Assembly (NCBI GenBank): GCA_028279215.1
Contig: JANQOF010000054.1
Coordinates: 1 to 64,000, forward strand
Origin: Pirellulales bacterium
GTDB lineage: Bacteria; Planctomycetota; Planctomycetia; Pirellulales; Lacipirellulaceae
Direction of reading: 5' to 3'
Length of the DNA stretch: 64,000 bases
The notes under the pieces were generated by a model. The model did not search any database and was not told the DNA's origin. It worked only from the letters and a program-made list of their open reading frames with translations. Positions 62,019 to 64,000 of this stretch are shown here, one piece after another; the first letter of the stretch is position 1; every line of letters starts with the position of its first letter. The position numbers were made by a program, and so were the translations under genes.

Positions 62019-63296
62019 ATGACTCTGCTTGAAGACTTCAGGTGGCGGAATCTCGTTCACCAAACCACCGACGACGAAAACCTCGGCAATTGGCTAGAGG
62101 AAGCACCCCGGGTGGTCTACGCGGGGTTCGATCCCACGGCTGATAGTTTGCATGTGGGTAGCCTACTACCACTAATGCTGCTGCGGCGATTCCAGAAAGC
62201 AGGCCACCAACCAATCGCACTTGTGGGCGGTGCCACGGGCATGATTGGTGATCCGAGCGGCAAGAGCGCCGAGCGGAATTTGCTTTCTCGCGAAGTGCTC
62301 GAGGCGAATGTCGCCGGGCAACGTGCCCAGATGCAGAAGTTCCTTGACTTCGATGCATCGCCGCGTCCGGCCGTTCTGGTGAACAACATCGACTGGATCG
62401 GGTCGTTCACTTATACCGACTTCTTGCGTGACGTCGGCAAAAACTTTCCCGTAAACGTGATGCTCGCTAAGGATTCGGTCAAAGGCCGTTTACAGTGTGA
62501 CGATGCGGGCCTCAGCTACACCGAGTTCAGCTATATGCTCTTGCAGGCGTACGACTTTGTTCATCTGCATCGTGAGTACGGCTGCGATCTGCAGGTGGGT
62601 GGCAGCGACCAGTGGGGCAACATCACCGCCGGGATCGATCTAGCCCGACGAATGCACTCTGCCCAGTTGCGTGGGCTTACTTCGCCGCTATTGCTCAAGT
62701 CCGATGGCACCAAGATGGGCAAGACCGAGTCGGGTGCCGTTTGGTTGTCGCCCGATCGCACCAGCCCATACCAATTTTACCAATACATGCTGAACATCGA
62801 GGACAACGACGTGGGCAATTGCCTTCGCGTTCTGACCGAGCTGTCGCACGACGAAATTGCGACGCTCGACGCCCGCCGCCAAACTGATCCCGAAAAGCGC
62901 GAGAGTCAGCGCCGCCTCGCGGAGTCGCTCACCGAATTGGTGCACGGGGCTGCCGGTTTGAAAGCCGCTAGGCAAGCGACTGAGATCTTTTTCGGGGCAG
63001 AAATCGAACACCTTAGCGATGCGGAACTGGACGCCATCTTTGCTGACGTGCCAAGTTGCGAGTTGCCGCGTTCCCAGTTGACCGACGGGCTCCCGCTCGT
63101 CGAGGCGCTCATCGCTACGCAGCTTGCCAAGAGCAAAGGGGAGGCCCGACGGACCATTGAGCAGGGGGGTGCCTACGTGAACAATCGCCGTGTGGCTGAA
63201 GTGACTGCCGTTTTGACGGAGGTCGATTTGGCGAGCGAGACGGTCATGGTGCTCCGTAGCGGCCGCAAGAAGTACGCCCTCATCAGATTCGTGTAA
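62019..63296 (+). CDS. tyrS: Tyrosyl-tRNA synthetase
   Basis: 425 aa from ATG 62019. Class I HIGH-like motif in [20 protein letters not shown], the tyrosine-binding [27 protein letters not shown], the KMSKS-like [16 protein letters not shown], and a C-terminal S4 domain ([21 protein letters not shown]). Charges tRNA-Tyr. An upstream in-frame ATG (61965) lies inside ispD and is unlikely. Confidence 0.97.
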   Translation: MTLLEDFRWRNLVHQTTDDENLGNWLEEAPRVVYAGFDPTADSLHVGSLLPLMLLRRFQKAGHQPIALVGGATGMIGDPSGKSAERNLLSREVLEANVAGQRAQMQKFLDFDASPRPAVLVNNIDWIGSFTYTDFLRDVGKNFPVNVMLAKDSVKGRLQCDDAGLSYTEFSYMLLQAYDFVHLHREYGCDLQVGGSDQWGNITAGIDLARRMHSAQLRGLTSPLLLKSDGTKMGKTESGAVWLSPDRTSPYQFYQYMLNIEDNDVGNCLRVLTELSHDEIATLDARRQTDPEKRESQRRLAESLTELVHGAAGLKAARQATEIFFGAEIEHLSDAELDAIFADVPSCELPRSQLTDGLPLVEALIATQLAKSKGEARRTIEQGGAYVNNRRVAEVTAVLTEVDLASETVMVLRSGRKKYALIRFV

Positions 63297-63317
63297 GCTG
63301 TTGCACGCCAACAGCTT
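63295..63317 (+). terminator. Hairpin at the tyrS stop codon
   Basis: Stem AAGCTGTTG / CAACAGCTT with a 5-nt loop overlaps the TAA. No T-run follows. A second hairpin CCCGAAA / TTTCGGG (63369-63387) lies 52 bp on. Confidence 0.6.
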
Positions 63318-63510
63318 GGGCCGGTTGCAGCCCGCTAGTCCAGCATTTATAGTGATTCGCTTGAGCGTCCCGAAAGTCAATTTCGGGGGGCGCGCCGGGG
63401 TCGCCTCAGTCGAACAGCGCCGCAATGTGCTGCGTAACGAAATACTGAATCGGTGCGACGCCGATCCCCTTTTATCACCACCTGCAGCGTTCCGTGGCGA
63501 GGTTAACTGG

Positions 63511-64000
63511 ATGTCGGAGAACGTAGTCGTCGAAACGCGGGCCCTGTCGAAGGTCTATCGCGACTTCTGGGGCCGAGAGAAGGTGCGGGCCCTCAAGGCA
63601 CTTGATCTTGAAATCTACAAGGGCGAAGTCTTCGGCCTCTTAGGACCCAACGGTTCGGGTAAGACCACCACCATCAAACTGCTCCTTGGGCTGCTGTTTC
63701 CCACCGATGGCGAAGCGCTGGTGCTAGGGAAGCCAGCCACCGACGTTGCCAAGAATGAGCGGATTGGATACCTGCCTGAGGAGTCGTACCTGTACCGATT
63801 CCTAAATGCTGAAGAAACACTCGATTTCTATGGCCGTTTGTTCGACATTCCGCCGGACGTGCGGCGTGAGCGCGTTGATAAGTTGATTAAGCAAGTCAAG
63901 CTCGACGCGGCCCGCAAACGGCAGCTTCGCGAGTACTCCAAGGGCATGACCCGGCGGATTGGCCTGGCGCAGGCGCTCATTAATGAGCCCGACTTGATCC
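63511..64000 (+). CDS. ABC transporter ATP-binding protein (3' truncated by window edge)
   Basis: First 163 residues from ATG 63511. [72 protein letters not shown] contains the Walker [10 protein letters not shown]; the Q-loop region [13 protein letters not shown] and the ABC signature [22 protein letters not shown] follow. Pattern fits DrrA/CcmA-like ATPases exporting lipids or drugs, or a gliding-type exporter. The partner permease must lie beyond the window. Confidence 0.93.
   Translation, partial: MSENVVVETRALSKVYRDFWGREKVRALKALDLEIYKGEVFGLLGPNGSGKTTTIKLLLGLLFPTDGEALVLGKPATDVAKNERIGYLPEESYLYRFLNAEETLDFYGRLFDIPPDVRRERVDKLIKQVKLDAARKRQLREYSKGMTRRIGLAQALINEPDLI

Overview
The window reads as a chromosomal segment of a planctomycete, probably of the Pirellulales. 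The main evidence is a set of lineage-typical families: a DUF1559 protein with a prepilin-like N-terminus and an H-x9-DG motif, a DUF1571 protein, a BBP7-type outer-membrane protein, a DUF6800-like small basic protein, a planctomycete-type HTH protein, cysteine-rich lipoproteins, and a type III polyketide synthase cluster. Genes are moderately GC-rich. Many starts lack a clear Shine-Dalgarno and several are GTG or TTG. Gene neighbourhoods are loose, with few classical operons.

Layout. 1-9.3 kb: 3' end of an Lhr-type helicase, a Nei/Fpg glycosylase, citrate synthase, two small conserved proteins, and the chaperones ClpB and DnaK. 9.8-21 kb: a mostly plus-strand housekeeping run with aromatic amino acid synthesis (pheA, aroF), tpiA, secG, yicC, gmk, rpoZ, a split coenzyme A module (coaC and coaB separated by a methyltransferase), argC, argJ and a K+ channel/RCK protein. 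21-31.8 kb: exported planctomycete proteins (DUF1571, DUF1559), an SDR enzyme, a GNAT-like protein, an unrecognised protein, an Ntn amide hydrolase, an Rrf2 regulator with cysH, transaldolase and a BBP7 protein. 31.8-41.2 kb: an MMPL/RND transporter, then the accessory part of the window. It starts at tRNA-Val with an apparently decayed integrase, continues with a methyltransferase / FAD oxidoreductase / type III PKS cluster, and ends with an HTH-Fic pair and an HTH protein of a multicopy planctomycete type. 41.3-45.5 kb: an M42 peptidase, a VOC protein, two adjacent cysteine-rich lipoproteins, TatD and a small helical protein. 45.5-56.7 kb: a minus-strand respiratory complex I operon in the order nuoI-A-C-D-H-J-K-L-M-N, with no nuoB, E, F or G. 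57-64 kb: csrA, tRNA-Glu, a gene-free repeat-rich stretch, ferrochelatase, an aldo/keto reductase, pyroglutamyl peptidase, ispD, tyrS and the start of an ABC transporter ATPase.

Most interesting points: the PKS cluster next to an integrase relic at a tRNA; the pair of cysteine-rich lipoproteins, one with five tandem 18-bp units; the HTH-Fic module with a perfect inverted repeat in its leader; a likely cysH promoter overlapping a dyad close to an Rrf2 gene; and several families of short dispersed intergenic repeats. One of these repeats is an exact 21-mer present 34 kb apart in opposite orientation. Another seems to have supplied the C-terminus of a protein. I saw no CRISPR array, intact insertion sequence, prophage or clear defence island.
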